Positions 51,595 through 60,253 are shown, counted from the stretch's first letter. The stretch is DNA of 64,000 nt from Actinokineospora sp. NBRC 105648 (GCF_030269645.1 NZ_BSTR01000011.1:1-64000); one strand, 5' to 3'. A program made the numbers and translations. Notes: a model not told the origin generated them from the letters alone.

Positions 51595-54060
51595 ATGGGT
51601 GACCGGGGGAACTTCTTCGACGGCGACGTCGCGGGCGCGGTCGTGCAAGCGCACATGATCAACACCGTGGTCCTGCCCGCGCAGCAAGGGCTGCCAGCAG
51701 ACGACGTCGTCGCGCGGCGCTACCGAGAGGTGGCGGCGCGCGCGCTCGACCGGTTCGAGTTCTTCGGCGTCGACCCGCGCGGCATCGTGCGCAGGCACCG
51801 GTTCGACGCGGGCTACGTCCCGATGACGCTCACCCGCCGCGGTCCTGGCGACGGCGCGACGGTGGGCGCGGGCGCTGTCGCCGACCACGCGTTGGCCGAC
51901 CACCGGTATGCCCTGGTGCGTGGCGTCGCCGGTTCGGGCAAGAGCACGCTCTTGCGCTGGTTGGGGGTGAAAGCCGCTCTTGCCGCGGACGGCACGGTGC
52001 CGTTCGTGGTCGAGCTCGCCCACGGTGGCCCACCCGACCTCACCCGCCAGGTGGGGCAGGCGATCCGCGAGGTGCTGCCCGAGGGCTGGGCCGCCCGGAC
52101 CTTCCACCAGGGTCGGGTCCTGCTGCTGCTCGACGGCCTCGACGAAGTTCACCCGGATGAGCGATCCCGGGTGGAGGACTGGGTCGAGAGCCTGCTGGAG
52201 ACCTACCCCGCGACCCGCTGCGTGGTCACCACCCGGCCCTCCGGCCGGGCCGAGCAGTGGTGGGTCGACCGCGGCTTCCAGCGGTTCGACCTGCTGCCGA
52301 TGAGCAGGCACAACATCGAGCAGTACGTCACCGGCTGGCACGCGGCCGCCGAGTCCGACCAGCCGGACACCGAGGCGGGCCGAGAGGACCGCGAGCGGCT
52401 GCGGGTGTGCGGCCGCGCGTTGCTCACCACCTTGTCCAACCGGCCCACGCTGCGCGGCATGAGCGCGAACCCGTTGCTGTGCGGCCTGCTGTGCGCGTTG
52501 CACCTCGTGCGCGGGGAGCACCTGCCGGAGAAGCGAAAGCAGGTCTACGACGCGGCCCTCGAGTTGTTGCTGGTCCGCTGGCGGCACATGCGCCGCAGGC
52601 AGCGCGGCGACGACACCGCCGAGCCCGCGGTCGAGCCGCCGCTGGGCGACGAGGAACTGCTCAAGCTGTTGCAGCGACTCGCGTACTGGCTGGTCGGCAA
52701 CCGACAACCGGTCTTCAGCCCGGAGGTCGCGGTCCGCCGCGTCGAATCCGGCATGTACGGCCTGCGCGGCGGCGGTGATCCGGCGCGGGTCTGGCACTAC
52801 CTCGCCCACCACAGCGGCCTGCTGCGCGAGCTGCCCGACGGTTCGCTGGAGTTCGTGCACCGCACGTTCCTCGACCACCTCGCCGCCAAGGAGGTGGTCG
52901 AGGAGGAGAACATCACCATGCTGCTGGAGCGCGCCGAAGAGCCGCACTGGCACGACGTGGTGGTCATGGCGGGCGCGCACGCCCGCCCGGTCGAGCGCAC
53001 CCGGATCCTCAGCGGCCTGATCGAACGCGGCCGCGGCCGCCCCGACCACCGCGACGCGCTGTTCCTGCTGGCCGCGGCCATCCTGGAGCAGACCACGGTG
53101 CTGCCCAGGCAGGAGGCGGGCGCGCCGGACGTCCGGGCACTGGTCGAGCACGCGATGGCCGACCTGATCCCACCCCGCACCACCGCGGCCGCCGACCAGC
53201 TCGCCGCCGCGGGCCCGTTCGTCCTGGACCTGCTCCCCGGCCCGTGCGGGCTCGACGACCGCGAGGCCGCACTGGTCGTGCGCGCCGCCGCCCGGATCGC
53301 CGCGCAGTGGAACCCGCCGGGGGTGCTGGAGAAGATCCTGCAGTTCACCGCGCGCCCCACCAGCCGGATCCTCAACGAACTGCTGGAGGTCTGGGGCAGG
53401 CTCGGCGACTACGAGGGTTACGCCCGCGACGTCCTGAGCGAGATCGACTTCCGCCGGTTCAGGGTCGGCCTCCCGAACGGCAGGCGGATCGAGCACATCG
53501 GCCACCTGCGCACGATCACCATGCTGGCACTGCGCGAGAACGCCGCACTGCACCCGATCGCCGACCTGCCCCACCTGCGAAACCTGACCCTGCGCGACAA
53601 CCAGCGCACAGTGCTGGCACCACTGCGCACCGCCCCGTCGTTGCGCGTGTTGGTCCTGGACCGGTGCTCGGCCTTCCTCGGCAACGCGCCGGTCGACCTG
53701 GCGGTGCTGCCAGACCTGCGCAGACTCGTGGTCTCGGGCCTGCGCACCAAGGTCGACCTGTCGGGCCTGGCAGGCAAGACCCTGCACAGCCTCCGGCTCA
53801 CCGCGGGCCCGCTGGACAACCAGTCGCTGCCCGCAGGCCTGCACGTCCGCCACCTCACCATCGCCGCAGGCGCCCGCCGAGTCAACTTCGAGTCAGTGCT
53901 CGGCGTACGGACGCTGATCCTGGACTGGCCACCCGACGCCGAAGATCTGAACCGCATCACCGCCCTACCCGACCTGCGCAGATTGGTGGCACCTGCGGGA
54001 GAGCTCCCACTGCCGGAACTCCCGGGCATCGAGGTGCTGCAGCTGCGGATCCGGGTATGA
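51595..54060 (+). CDS. NACHT-domain NLR-like protein, probable antiphage sensor
   Basis: An 821-aa STAND ATPase. Walker A is GVAGSGKSTLLRW (about 110-122), Walker B VLLLLDGLDEVHPDE (175-189), and VTTRPSG (211-217) is the NACHT sensor. Helical regions follow (220-590). The C-terminal 180 residues read as leucine-rich-type repeats (LRTITMLALRENAALHPIADLPHLRNLTLRDN ... LRVLVLDR), giving the classical NLR plan. The N-terminal 30 residues (NFFDGDVAGAVVQAHMINTV) resemble short amyloid-type signalling motifs. Relatives (bNACHT) protect against phage. No effector domain is fused. The ATG has no strong ribosome site. It overlaps the next gene by 4 bp. Confidence 0.87.
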   Translation: MGDRGNFFDGDVAGAVVQAHMINTVVLPAQQGLPADDVVARRYREVAARALDRFEFFGVDPRGIVRRHRFDAGYVPMTLTRRGPGDGATVGAGAVADHALADHRYALVRGVAGSGKSTLLRWLGVKAALAADGTVPFVVELAHGGPPDLTRQVGQAIREVLPEGWAARTFHQGRVLLLLDGLDEVHPDERSRVEDWVESLLETYPATRCVVTTRPSGRAEQWWVDRGFQRFDLLPMSRHNIEQYVTGWHAAAESDQPDTEAGREDRERLRVCGRALLTTLSNRPTLRGMSANPLLCGLLCALHLVRGEHLPEKRKQVYDAALELLLVRWRHMRRRQRGDDTAEPAVEPPLGDEELLKLLQRLAYWLVGNRQPVFSPEVAVRRVESGMYGLRGGGDPARVWHYLAHHSGLLRELPDGSLEFVHRTFLDHLAAKEVVEEENITMLLERAEEPHWHDVVVMAGAHARPVERTRILSGLIERGRGRPDHRDALFLLAAAILEQTTVLPRQEAGAPDVRALVEHAMADLIPPRTTAAADQLAAAGPFVLDLLPGPCGLDDREAALVVRAAARIAAQWNPPGVLEKILQFTARPTSRILNELLEVWGRLGDYEGYARDVLSEIDFRRFRVGLPNGRRIEHIGHLRTITMLALRENAALHPIADLPHLRNLTLRDNQRTVLAPLRTAPSLRVLVLDRCSAFLGNAPVDLAVLPDLRRLVVSGLRTKVDLSGLAGKTLHSLRLTAGPLDNQSLPAGLHVRHLTIAAGARRVNFESVLGVRTLILDWPPDAEDLNRITALPDLRRLVAPAGELPLPELPGIEVLQLRIRV

Positions 54061-54686
54061 CCATCGACGGCAGCCCAGTCGACCTGTACCGACTCTTGCC
54101 TGCGGCAGGAGAAGCCGAGATCGTCCACACGGCCATCCGGGCAGGGACGAACGTCCTCGACCTGGGCAGCGGCACGGGCCGCATCGCACGTAGACTGGTC
54201 GAGCTGGGACACCCGGTACTGGCGGTAGACGCTTCACCGGACATGCTCGCCGAGACAGGTGTCCCGACTGTGTGCGCCCGCATCGAGGATCTGCGGCTCA
54301 CCAGGCGGTTCGGGGGAGTCCTGCTGGCCAGCCACCTGATCAACACACCCGACCCTAAAGGCCTACTGGCAACGGTCAGACACCACTTGGCCGATGACGG
54401 GCACGCCGTCATCCAGTGGCATCCGCCTAATTGGTTCGACACAGTGGAGAATGGACCTGCTGGGCACGTCGGTCCGGTGAAAATAGCGATGGCAGATATA
54501 CGGAGAGAGAATGACCGGCTCAGCGCGGTTGTGCACTACCGGGCGGGAAACGAGCACTGGGAACAGCCGTTCACGGCAGTCCGATTATCCGAACAAGACC
54601 TGACAAAGACGCTGGCGCACGCAGGATTGACCTTCCAGAACTGGCTCACCAGCGATCAAACCTGGTTCACGGCCACACCCCACTGA
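54057..54686 (+). CDS. SAM-dependent methyltransferase coupled to the NACHT gene
   Basis: A 209-aa class I methyltransferase with motif I VLDLGSGTGRIARRLVELG (about 33-51) and VLAVDASPDML, then VLLASHLINTPDP. The second half uses visibly more AT-rich codons (AAA ATA GCG ATG GCA GAT ATA; a TTA at 54585), unlike the NACHT gene. ATGA overlap with the NACHT stop implies co-translation, so it may act in the same pathway or be a passenger. The substrate is unknown. Confidence 0.82.
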   Translation: MTIDGSPVDLYRLLPAAGEAEIVHTAIRAGTNVLDLGSGTGRIARRLVELGHPVLAVDASPDMLAETGVPTVCARIEDLRLTRRFGGVLLASHLINTPDPKGLLATVRHHLADDGHAVIQWHPPNWFDTVENGPAGHVGPVKIAMADIRRENDRLSAVVHYRAGNEHWEQPFTAVRLSEQDLTKTLAHAGLTFQNWLTSDQTWFTATPH

Positions 54687-54782
54687 TTCCCACCCCCCAC
54701 CCGCCTTCGAACCTCAGCAGAACAGAACCACCACCCACCCCGGCTCACCTCATCCGCCCACCCATAGCAGACAAACCGAGCC

Positions 54783-54930
54783 CGCTGGTACCAAGGACCT
54801 ACCCAGACTCGCCCGCCACCACTCACCCATCCGCAGCGGATAGGCCGCCCCCGCTGGTACCAAGGACCTACCCCAGACTCGCCCGCCACCACCCACCCAT
54901 CCGCAGCGGATAGGCCGCCCCCGCTGGTAC
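54783..54930. repeat. Direct repeat of about 77 bp next to hairpin element C
   Basis: Two nearly identical units (starting cgctggtaccaaggacctac and ending atccgcagcggataggccgc) stand in tandem at about 54783 and 54860 and run into element C. They contain the gctggtacc and ccgcagcggataggcc blocks seen before elements A and B. Confidence 0.85.
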
Positions 54931-54949
54931 CGCCGGCCCCGCTACGGAT

Positions 54950-55087
54950 GCTCGATCTAGTGGACTCGCTTCGTGTGGGGGGAGAGTGCCGCTAAACTTG
55001 CCGTGGGTGGGGATGCCCTTACCTGCCCTTTTCTCTCCACCGCGGTGCTCTAGGGGCCCCGCACGAAGCGAGTTCACTAGATCGAGC
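54950..55087 (+). repeat. Hairpin repeat element, copy C
   Basis: Same outer arms as A and B (gctcgatctagtggactcgc ... agttcactagatcgagc). The left inner arm has changed from gagcaccgc to gagtgccgc while the right arm gcggtgctc has not, so two pairs become G.U but pairing is kept. The core has also drifted slightly (ccttacctgcccttttctctcc). Confidence 0.85.
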
Positions 55088-55187
55088 CCCCTATCTTTCC
55101 TCGGGCAGCCCCAGCGATGAGCCACCATCCAGGTCGACCGTAGGTCGGTGTGCGGCACACCGTCCGAGCTGCCCAAGTAAGAGCGGG

Positions 55188-55327
55188 GCTCGATTGGCTG
55201 GACTGCCTTCGCGTGGGGCCCCTAGGCGACCGCGTGGGGACAAAGCGTGGGGAGAAGGGCATCCCCACCACTGAGGCAAGTTTAGCGGTCGCCTCCCCCC
55301 ACACGAAGGCAGTCCACCCAATCGAGC
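55188..55327 (-). repeat. Hairpin repeat element, copy D (inverted, different stem)
   Basis: Lies 100 bp from copy C in the opposite orientation. The outer stem differs (gctcgattggctggactgcc against ggcagtccacccaatcgagc), as does the inner stem (aggcgaccgc/gcggtcgcct), yet both still pair. The core ctaaacttgcc and the aggggcccc block are conserved. Its flanks carry the inverted gctcttacttgggca and gctggtacgcaac blocks also found at copy A. Confidence 0.85.
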
Positions 55328-55416
55328 ACAAAAGTAACGGGTGTTGCGTACCAGCGAGGTCGGCATTTAGAGATTTAGGGAAAGGGATTGAAAAAGAAAT
55401 AGGGTGGTGTTTGCTT

Positions 55417-55470
55417 CTGGGCTGGGCTGGGCTGGGCTGGGCTGGGCTGGGCTGGGCTGGGCTGGGCTGG
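55417..55470. repeat. ctggg pentanucleotide tandem repeat
   Basis: About eleven perfect copies of ctggg. It lies in the gene-free 54687-55734 region together with elements C and D. Confidence 0.9.
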
Positions 55471-55512
55471 GGGTGATGGGTGGCTGGGCCGCTGGTTGGT
55501 GTGCACCGTGAT

Positions 55513-55566
55513 GGCGGGAGGCGGGAGGCGGGAGGCGGGAGGCGGGAGGCGGGAGGCGGGAGGCGG
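55513..55566. repeat. ggcggga heptanucleotide tandem repeat
   Basis: Between seven and eight copies of ggcggga. The regular GGG tracts could form a G-quadruplex. No coding frame through it is credible. Confidence 0.9.
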
Positions 55567-55679
55567 AGCGGGGGCGAGAGGTGAGTGGTGGGCGGCTGTG
55601 GGGAGTGGTGTCGGTGTGGCTGGTGGTGTGCAGGCACGGCCTGACCTGCAGGTCAGCACCTCGCCGCCACCCAGGCCAA

Positions 55680-55728
55680 AAACAATCAAGCACGAATGCT
55701 TGAAAACGGCCGGCCCGCGTGCGACCGT
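55680..55728 (+). promoter_or_regulatory. Operator and promoter of the AtuA-like operon
   Basis: The palindrome CAAGCACGAATGCTTG (55687-55702) overlaps a -35-like TTGAAA (55700-55705). A weak -10 (GACCGT, 55723-55728) lies 17 bp on and 6 nt before the GTG start. The same 28-bp block is repeated at 60205. A TetR-type repressor is the likely ligand; none is encoded in the window. Confidence 0.7.
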
Positions 55729-55734
55729 GGGGAG

Positions 55735-56523
55735 GTGATCGACCTAGGCGGGCTGCTCGCTGACTTGCGGGCTGAGGGTGACCAGTTGGACTCGTGGGTC
55801 GCTGACCTGGGTGCCGACCAGTGGCGTGCGCCGACGCCCGCTGCCGGTTGGAGTGTTGCGCATCAGGTGGCGCATCTGGCCTGGACTGATGAGCGGGCAC
55901 TGCTTTCCGCCACTGATCCGGACGGGTTCATCGCCGAGACCACTCAGGCGCTGGCCGGTGGTGACCCACAACAGTTCGTCGATAAGGGCGCGGCGGATGG
56001 TGCCCAACTGCCGCCTGACGAGTTGCTCGCGCGGTGGCGTGAGTTGCGGGTCGGTCTGGCTGGGGCGCTCGCGGGAGTGCCCGCTGGGGCGAAGTTGCTC
56101 TGGTACGGGCCGCCGATGAGTCCGGCCTCGATGGCTACCGCGCGGATCATGGAGACTTGGGCGCACGCGGGTGATGTCGCGGATGCGTTGGGGATCAAGC
56201 GAGAACCGACCGAGCGTATCCGCCATGTTGCGCATCTTGGTGTTCGCACTCGGGACTTCGCGTATCTGGTGCGCGCCAAGGCAGTGCCTACCGAGCAGTT
56301 CCGGGTCGAGTTGGTTGGGCCGGGTGGCGGTGTGTGGGTGTGGGGACCCGAGGATGCCGCGCAGCGGGTCAGCGGGAGTGCCTGGGACTTCTGCCGGCTG
56401 GTGACCCAGCGGGTGCACCGCGATGACACCGATCTGGTGGCCGTGGGCGCGGATGCGGACGAGTGGCTGGGGATCGCGCAGGCGTTCGCCGGGCCGCCGG
56501 GGGAAGGGCGCGCGAAGGCATGA
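55735..56523 (+). CDS. TIGR03084-type metal-binding (DinB/maleylpyruvate isomerase-like) protein
   Basis: A 262-aa four-helix-bundle protein of the DinB/MDMPI fold, of the TIGR03084 type found beside acyl-CoA catabolic genes in actinobacteria. His in WSVAHQVAHLAWTDE (about 41-55) and the ARIMETWAHAGDVADAL stretch supply the three metal-ligand His. A C-terminal domain (about 185-255) follows. The GTG at 55735 is preceded by ggggag and by the operator-promoter at the spacing seen at 60260. ATGA overlap with the next gene. The exact reaction is unknown. Confidence 0.8.
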   Translation: MIDLGGLLADLRAEGDQLDSWVADLGADQWRAPTPAAGWSVAHQVAHLAWTDERALLSATDPDGFIAETTQALAGGDPQQFVDKGAADGAQLPPDELLARWRELRVGLAGALAGVPAGAKLLWYGPPMSPASMATARIMETWAHAGDVADALGIKREPTERIRHVAHLGVRTRDFAYLVRAKAVPTEQFRVELVGPGGGVWVWGPEDAAQRVSGSAWDFCRLVTQRVHRDDTDLVAVGADADEWLGIAQAFAGPPGEGRAKA

Positions 56524-58190
56524 TCCGGATCGGCAATGCTTCCGGCTTCTACGGTGACCGGTTGTCGGCCGTGCACGAGATGCTCGTCGGTGGCGAGTTG
56601 GACGTCCTGACCGGTGACTACCTGGCTGAGTTGACCATGCTCATCCTCGGTCGTCAGCGGCTCAAGGATCCCGCCGGTGGCTACGCCAAGACGTTCCTGC
56701 GGCAGCTCGACGAGTCGCTGGCCATTGCTGCCGAGCGGCGGGTCAAGATCGTCACCAATGCCGGTGGGCTCAATCCGGCGGGGCTTGCGGAGGCGGTTCG
56801 GGCGTTGGCCGCTGATCGGGGGATCCCGGTCAAGGTGGCCCATGTGGAGGGTGATGACTTGCTCCCGCGCGCAGCGGAGTTGGGTCTGGACGGCGCCTTG
56901 ACGGCCAATGCTTACCTTGGTGCGTGGGGGATCGCGGCCTGTCTGGATGCGGGAGCGGATGTCGTGGTGACCGGTCGGGTCACCGACGCGTCGCTGGTGG
57001 TGGGTCCTGCGGCGGCGCACTTCGGTTGGGGTGTAAGCGATTTCGACGCCCTGGCCGGCGCTACGGTGGCTGGGCACGTGATTGAGTGCGGCACCCAGGC
57101 GACCGGGGGCAACTACTCCTTCTTCACCGAGATCGTCGATCTGGACCACGCCGGGTTCCCCATCGCCGAGGTGTTCGCCGACGGCTCGTCGGTGATCACC
57201 AAGCACCCCGGTACCGGTGGTGCGGTGACGCGGGAAACCGTTACCGCGCAAATGCTCTACGAGATCCAAGGTCCGGACTACCTCGGGCCGGACGTCACGA
57301 CCCGGTTCGACTCGGTCGTGCTGGCTGACGACGGGCCTGATCGGGTGCGGATCAGTGGTGTGCGCGGTGGACCGCCGCCGGAGACCGTGAAGGTGTGCGT
57401 GAACACGCTCGCCGGGTTCCGCAACAGTGCCACATTTGTCCTCTGTGGACTTGAGGTGGAAGCGAAAGCGGATCTGGTCAAGCGGCAACTGGAGTCGGCA
57501 GTCGGCGCCGATGGTCTGACCTGGACACTCGCACGCACCGACCACGTCGACGCCGACACCGAGGAAGCCGCGAGCGCGCTGTTGCATGCGACGATCAAGA
57601 CCCCGGATCCGGCTCGGGCCAAGGCGTTCTCGCGGGCGACCGTGGAACTCGCGCTCGCCAGCTATCCTGGCTTCACGCTGACCGCGCCACCTGCCGACGG
57701 CTCGCCGGTCGGTGTCTACCGGCCGGAGTACGTCCCGCGGGCCGCCGTTGAACACGTGGCGGTGCTCCCGGACGGATCGAGGCGCGGCATTCCCTGGTCC
57801 GACGGTGTTCCTGTGCCCAAGCGGTTCGTCGAGGCTACGTCACCGGGCGAGTTCGGGGTGGGTCGGCGGGTTCCGCTGGGCACCGTGCTCGGCGCGCGGT
57901 CGGGGGACAAGGGCGGCGACGCGAATCTGGGTGTGTGGGTGCGTCGGCCCGAGGCTTTCCCCTGGCTGCTGGGTTTCCTGACCGTCGACCGGGTGCGCGA
58001 GCTGCTGCCGGAGACCGCCGACCTGGACATCGAGCGGCACCCGTTCCCGAACCTGGGCGCGGTCAACTTCGTCGTGCGCGGCCTGCTCGGCCAGGGCGTG
58101 GCCGCCGCGACCCGTTTCGACCCGCAGGCCAAGGCGCTCGGTGAGTGGCTGCGCGCGCGGTACGCCGAGGTCCCGGAGGAGTTCTTGTGA
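56520..58190 (+). CDS. AtuA-like (DUF1446) acyl-CoA catabolism protein
   Basis: A 556-aa protein of the acyclic terpene utilisation AtuA family. Pseudomonas AtuA is needed for growth on citronellol/geraniol, but its reaction is not settled. Hallmarks are RIGNASGFYGDRLSAVHEML, VTNAGGLNPAGLAEAVRALA, VVVTGRVTDASLVVGPAA, ECGTQATGGNYSFF and, in the C-terminal domain, LGARSGDKGGDANLGVWVR. It sits between the TIGR03084 protein and an acyl-CoA dehydrogenase with overlaps at both ends. In this setting it probably serves branched-chain acyl-CoA or terpenoid breakdown. Confidence 0.87.
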   Translation: MIRIGNASGFYGDRLSAVHEMLVGGELDVLTGDYLAELTMLILGRQRLKDPAGGYAKTFLRQLDESLAIAAERRVKIVTNAGGLNPAGLAEAVRALAADRGIPVKVAHVEGDDLLPRAAELGLDGALTANAYLGAWGIAACLDAGADVVVTGRVTDASLVVGPAAAHFGWGVSDFDALAGATVAGHVIECGTQATGGNYSFFTEIVDLDHAGFPIAEVFADGSSVITKHPGTGGAVTRETVTAQMLYEIQGPDYLGPDVTTRFDSVVLADDGPDRVRISGVRGGPPPETVKVCVNTLAGFRNSATFVLCGLEVEAKADLVKRQLESAVGADGLTWTLARTDHVDADTEEAASALLHATIKTPDPARAKAFSRATVELALASYPGFTLTAPPADGSPVGVYRPEYVPRAAVEHVAVLPDGSRRGIPWSDGVPVPKRFVEATSPGEFGVGRRVPLGTVLGARSGDKGGDANLGVWVRRPEAFPWLLGFLTVDRVRELLPETADLDIERHPFPNLGAVNFVVRGLLGQGVAAATRFDPQAKALGEWLRARYAEVPEEFL

Positions 58191-59332
58191 ACCCGTTCGA
58201 CACACCCGAGCGGCGGGAGTTGCGGGCGACCGTGCGCGGCTTCATGGCAAGAGAAGTGTTGCCGCACCTGGATTCCTGGGAACGCGACGGCGAACTGCCC
58301 CGGTCACTGCACGAGTCGGCGGCCGCCCTCGGCCTGCTGGGTATCGCGTTCCCCGTCTCGGTCGGCGGCGCGGGCGGCGACCTGGTCGACGCGATGGTCG
58401 TGGTCGAGGAAATGCACTACGCGGGCGCCTCGGGCGGCCTGATCGCGTCCCTGCTGACCTGCGGGATCGCCCTCCCGCACATCGCCGCGGCGGGCGATCC
58501 CGACCAGGTCGACCGGTGGGTGCGGCCCACCCTGGCGGGCACCATGATCGGCTCGCTCGCGATCACCGAACCCGACGGCGGGTCCGATGTCGCGGGCCTG
58601 CGCACCACTGCCAAGCGCGACGGCGACGAGTACGTGGTCAACGGCGCGAAGACCTTCATCACCTCGGGGGTGCGCGCGGACTTCGTCACCACCGCCGTCC
58701 GCACCGGCGACGCGGGCGCGCACGGGATCTCGTTGCTGGTGGTCGAGCGGGGCACGCCGGGTTTCACCGTCGGCAGACACCTGGAGAAGATGGGCTGGCA
58801 CTGCTCCGACACCGCCGAACTGTCCTTCGTGGACTGCCGAGTGCCCGCGGCGAACCTGGTCGGCGCGGAGAACTCCGGCTTCATCCAGATCGCCACCAAC
58901 TTCGTCGCCGAGCGCCTCACCCTCGCCGTCCAGGCCTACGCCGCGGCCCAGCGCGCGCTCGACCTGACCGTCCGCTGGTGCCGCATCCGCGAGACCTTCG
59001 GCCGCCCGCTGATCTCCCGCCAGTCCGTGCAGACCACCCTCACCGAGATGGCCCGCAAGGTGGACGTCGCCCGCACCTACACCCGCGACGTCGCCACCCG
59101 CCACCTCTCCGGCGAGGACGTCATCGCCCAGGTCTGCTTCGCGAAGAACACCGCGGTCGAGACCGGTGAATGGGTTGCCAGCCAAGCGGTCCAGCTCTTC
59201 GGCGGCCTGGGCTACCTGCGTGAGTCCGAAGTGGAGCGCCACTACCGCGACATGCGCATCCTGGGCATCGGCGGCGGCACCACCGAGATCATGACCGGCC
59301 TGGCCGCCAAGCGCCTGGGCTTCACCTCGTAG
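58187..59332 (+). CDS. Acyl-CoA dehydrogenase
   Basis: A 381-aa FAD-dependent acyl-CoA dehydrogenase. The signatures IGSLAITEPDGGSDVAGLRTTA, NGAKTFITSG and AVQLFGGLGYLRESEVERHYRDMRILGIGGGTTEIM are complete, and the catalytic Glu is expected within the last of these regions or in ESEVERHYRD. The sequence resembles branched-chain/citronellyl-CoA or isovaleryl-CoA dehydrogenases. The GTG at 58187 overlaps the AtuA-like stop. Last gene of the operon; it stops 6 bp before the end of the opposing gene. Confidence 0.9.
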   Translation: MNPFDTPERRELRATVRGFMAREVLPHLDSWERDGELPRSLHESAAALGLLGIAFPVSVGGAGGDLVDAMVVVEEMHYAGASGGLIASLLTCGIALPHIAAAGDPDQVDRWVRPTLAGTMIGSLAITEPDGGSDVAGLRTTAKRDGDEYVVNGAKTFITSGVRADFVTTAVRTGDAGAHGISLLVVERGTPGFTVGRHLEKMGWHCSDTAELSFVDCRVPAANLVGAENSGFIQIATNFVAERLTLAVQAYAAAQRALDLTVRWCRIRETFGRPLISRQSVQTTLTEMARKVDVARTYTRDVATRHLSGEDVIAQVCFAKNTAVETGEWVASQAVQLFGGLGYLRESEVERHYRDMRILGIGGGTTEIMTGLAAKRLGFTS

Positions 59333-59338
59333 TAGCGC

Positions 59339-60160
59339 CTAGCTCCAGCTCAGGCCGTAGAAGACGAACGAGTCCAGCTCGGTGGCGGGGAGCGCGCGGA
59401 TCTCCATCGACGCGTAGATCCCCTCACTGCTGCGGGCGCAGAGCTGGCTGCCCACGTGCAGCTCGCTGAACTCCACCCGGTCGCGCCACCCGCTCACCCC
59501 CACGCAGCGGTCGCGGTTGGCCAGGGGGCGGTCGGCGATGATCGCCAGCTTGGCGGCGTCGGCGGTGTAGGTTCCCTTGAGGTCGATGCGCAGGTCGCCG
59601 GGCAGTTGCGCGTCGTGGCGCCAGTAGTCGATGTCGACCCAGTTGTAGCGGTACTGCTGCACCAGTTCCACCTGCCGTTCCTGCTGCTTGCCGATCAGTC
59701 TCCCGGGGTCTTCCGCGGGTACCTCGGGGGCTCTGGTCGGCGGCTGCGTGGTGGTCGTGGTCTGGCCCGGTGCGCCACTGGTCGACGGGGTGGCCCCGTC
59801 GCCGCGGGGGGCGGCGGTTGTGGAGGTCCCGGCGGGGGCGCTGGGGTGTGACGACTGGCCCGGAATGAGCGGGGCCGAGCTGGGAGCGTTGCCGGTCGTG
59901 GTCACGGTGGTGGCGCTCGCGGAGGTCGCCCCGGCCTTCGGGACGGTGGCGTGGTCGGCGCCGAGGCCGCTCGCGAGGGACAGGACCCCGACGGCGGCGA
60001 GGGCCGCCGGGGTGGCCGCCAAGAGGGCCGTGCGTCTTCGCCTTCGGGGAGCACCGATGTGCACACCGCCGTGGACGGTGTTCGCCTGGAACGCGAATCC
60101 GGTTGTCGTGCCGTGCAGTTCGTTGTGGATCGTCTCGGGGTCCTCACCCGATGCCGCCAT
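59339..60160 (-). CDS. Transmembrane protein with N-terminal QA-type repeat motif and Ser/Thr/Pro linker
   Basis: A 273-aa membrane protein. Residues about 12-35 (NELHGTTTGFAFQANTVHGG then VHI) form the short motif N-x3-G-x3-G-x2-(V/F)QA-x2-V-x-G-x-V seen at the N terminus of many actinobacterial signalling proteins. A basic RRRRRT stretch precedes a single helix (about 44-66), then a long Ser/Thr/Pro linker (70-150) and a small extracellular domain with two Cys (RCVGVSG, QLCARSS). No enzyme motif. A related motif starts the NACHT protein at 51595. Unknown function; a membrane effector or sensor is possible. Confidence 0.68.
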   Translation of the reverse strand: MAASGEDPETIHNELHGTTTGFAFQANTVHGGVHIGAPRRRRRTALLAATPAALAAVGVLSLASGLGADHATVPKAGATSASATTVTTTGNAPSSAPLIPGQSSHPSAPAGTSTTAAPRGDGATPSTSGAPGQTTTTTQPPTRAPEVPAEDPGRLIGKQQERQVELVQQYRYNWVDIDYWRHDAQLPGDLRIDLKGTYTADAAKLAIIADRPLANRDRCVGVSGWRDRVEFSELHVGSQLCARSSEGIYASMEIRALPATELDSFVFYGLSWS

Positions 60161-60204
60161 GGATCAAGGTTGCCCCCGATCGCCGGGACTGTCCAGCGAC
60201 CAAG

Positions 60205-60253
60205 AAACAATCAAGCACGAATGCTTGAAAACTGCCGCGACCCGTGCCACGGT
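60205..60253 (+). promoter_or_regulatory. Operator and promoter of the acyl-CoA carboxylase operon
   Basis: Exact second copy of the palindrome CAAGCACGAATGCTTG (60212-60227), overlapping TTGAAA (60225-60230), with a weak CACGGT at 60248-60253, 6 nt before the GTG. The distance from palindrome to start codon is 32 nt in both copies, so both operons should be controlled together. Confidence 0.7.

Noticed and set aside
55496-55738. Small open frame through the ggcggga array
   Set aside because: Pure repeat translation (GGGRREA) with no initiation context.
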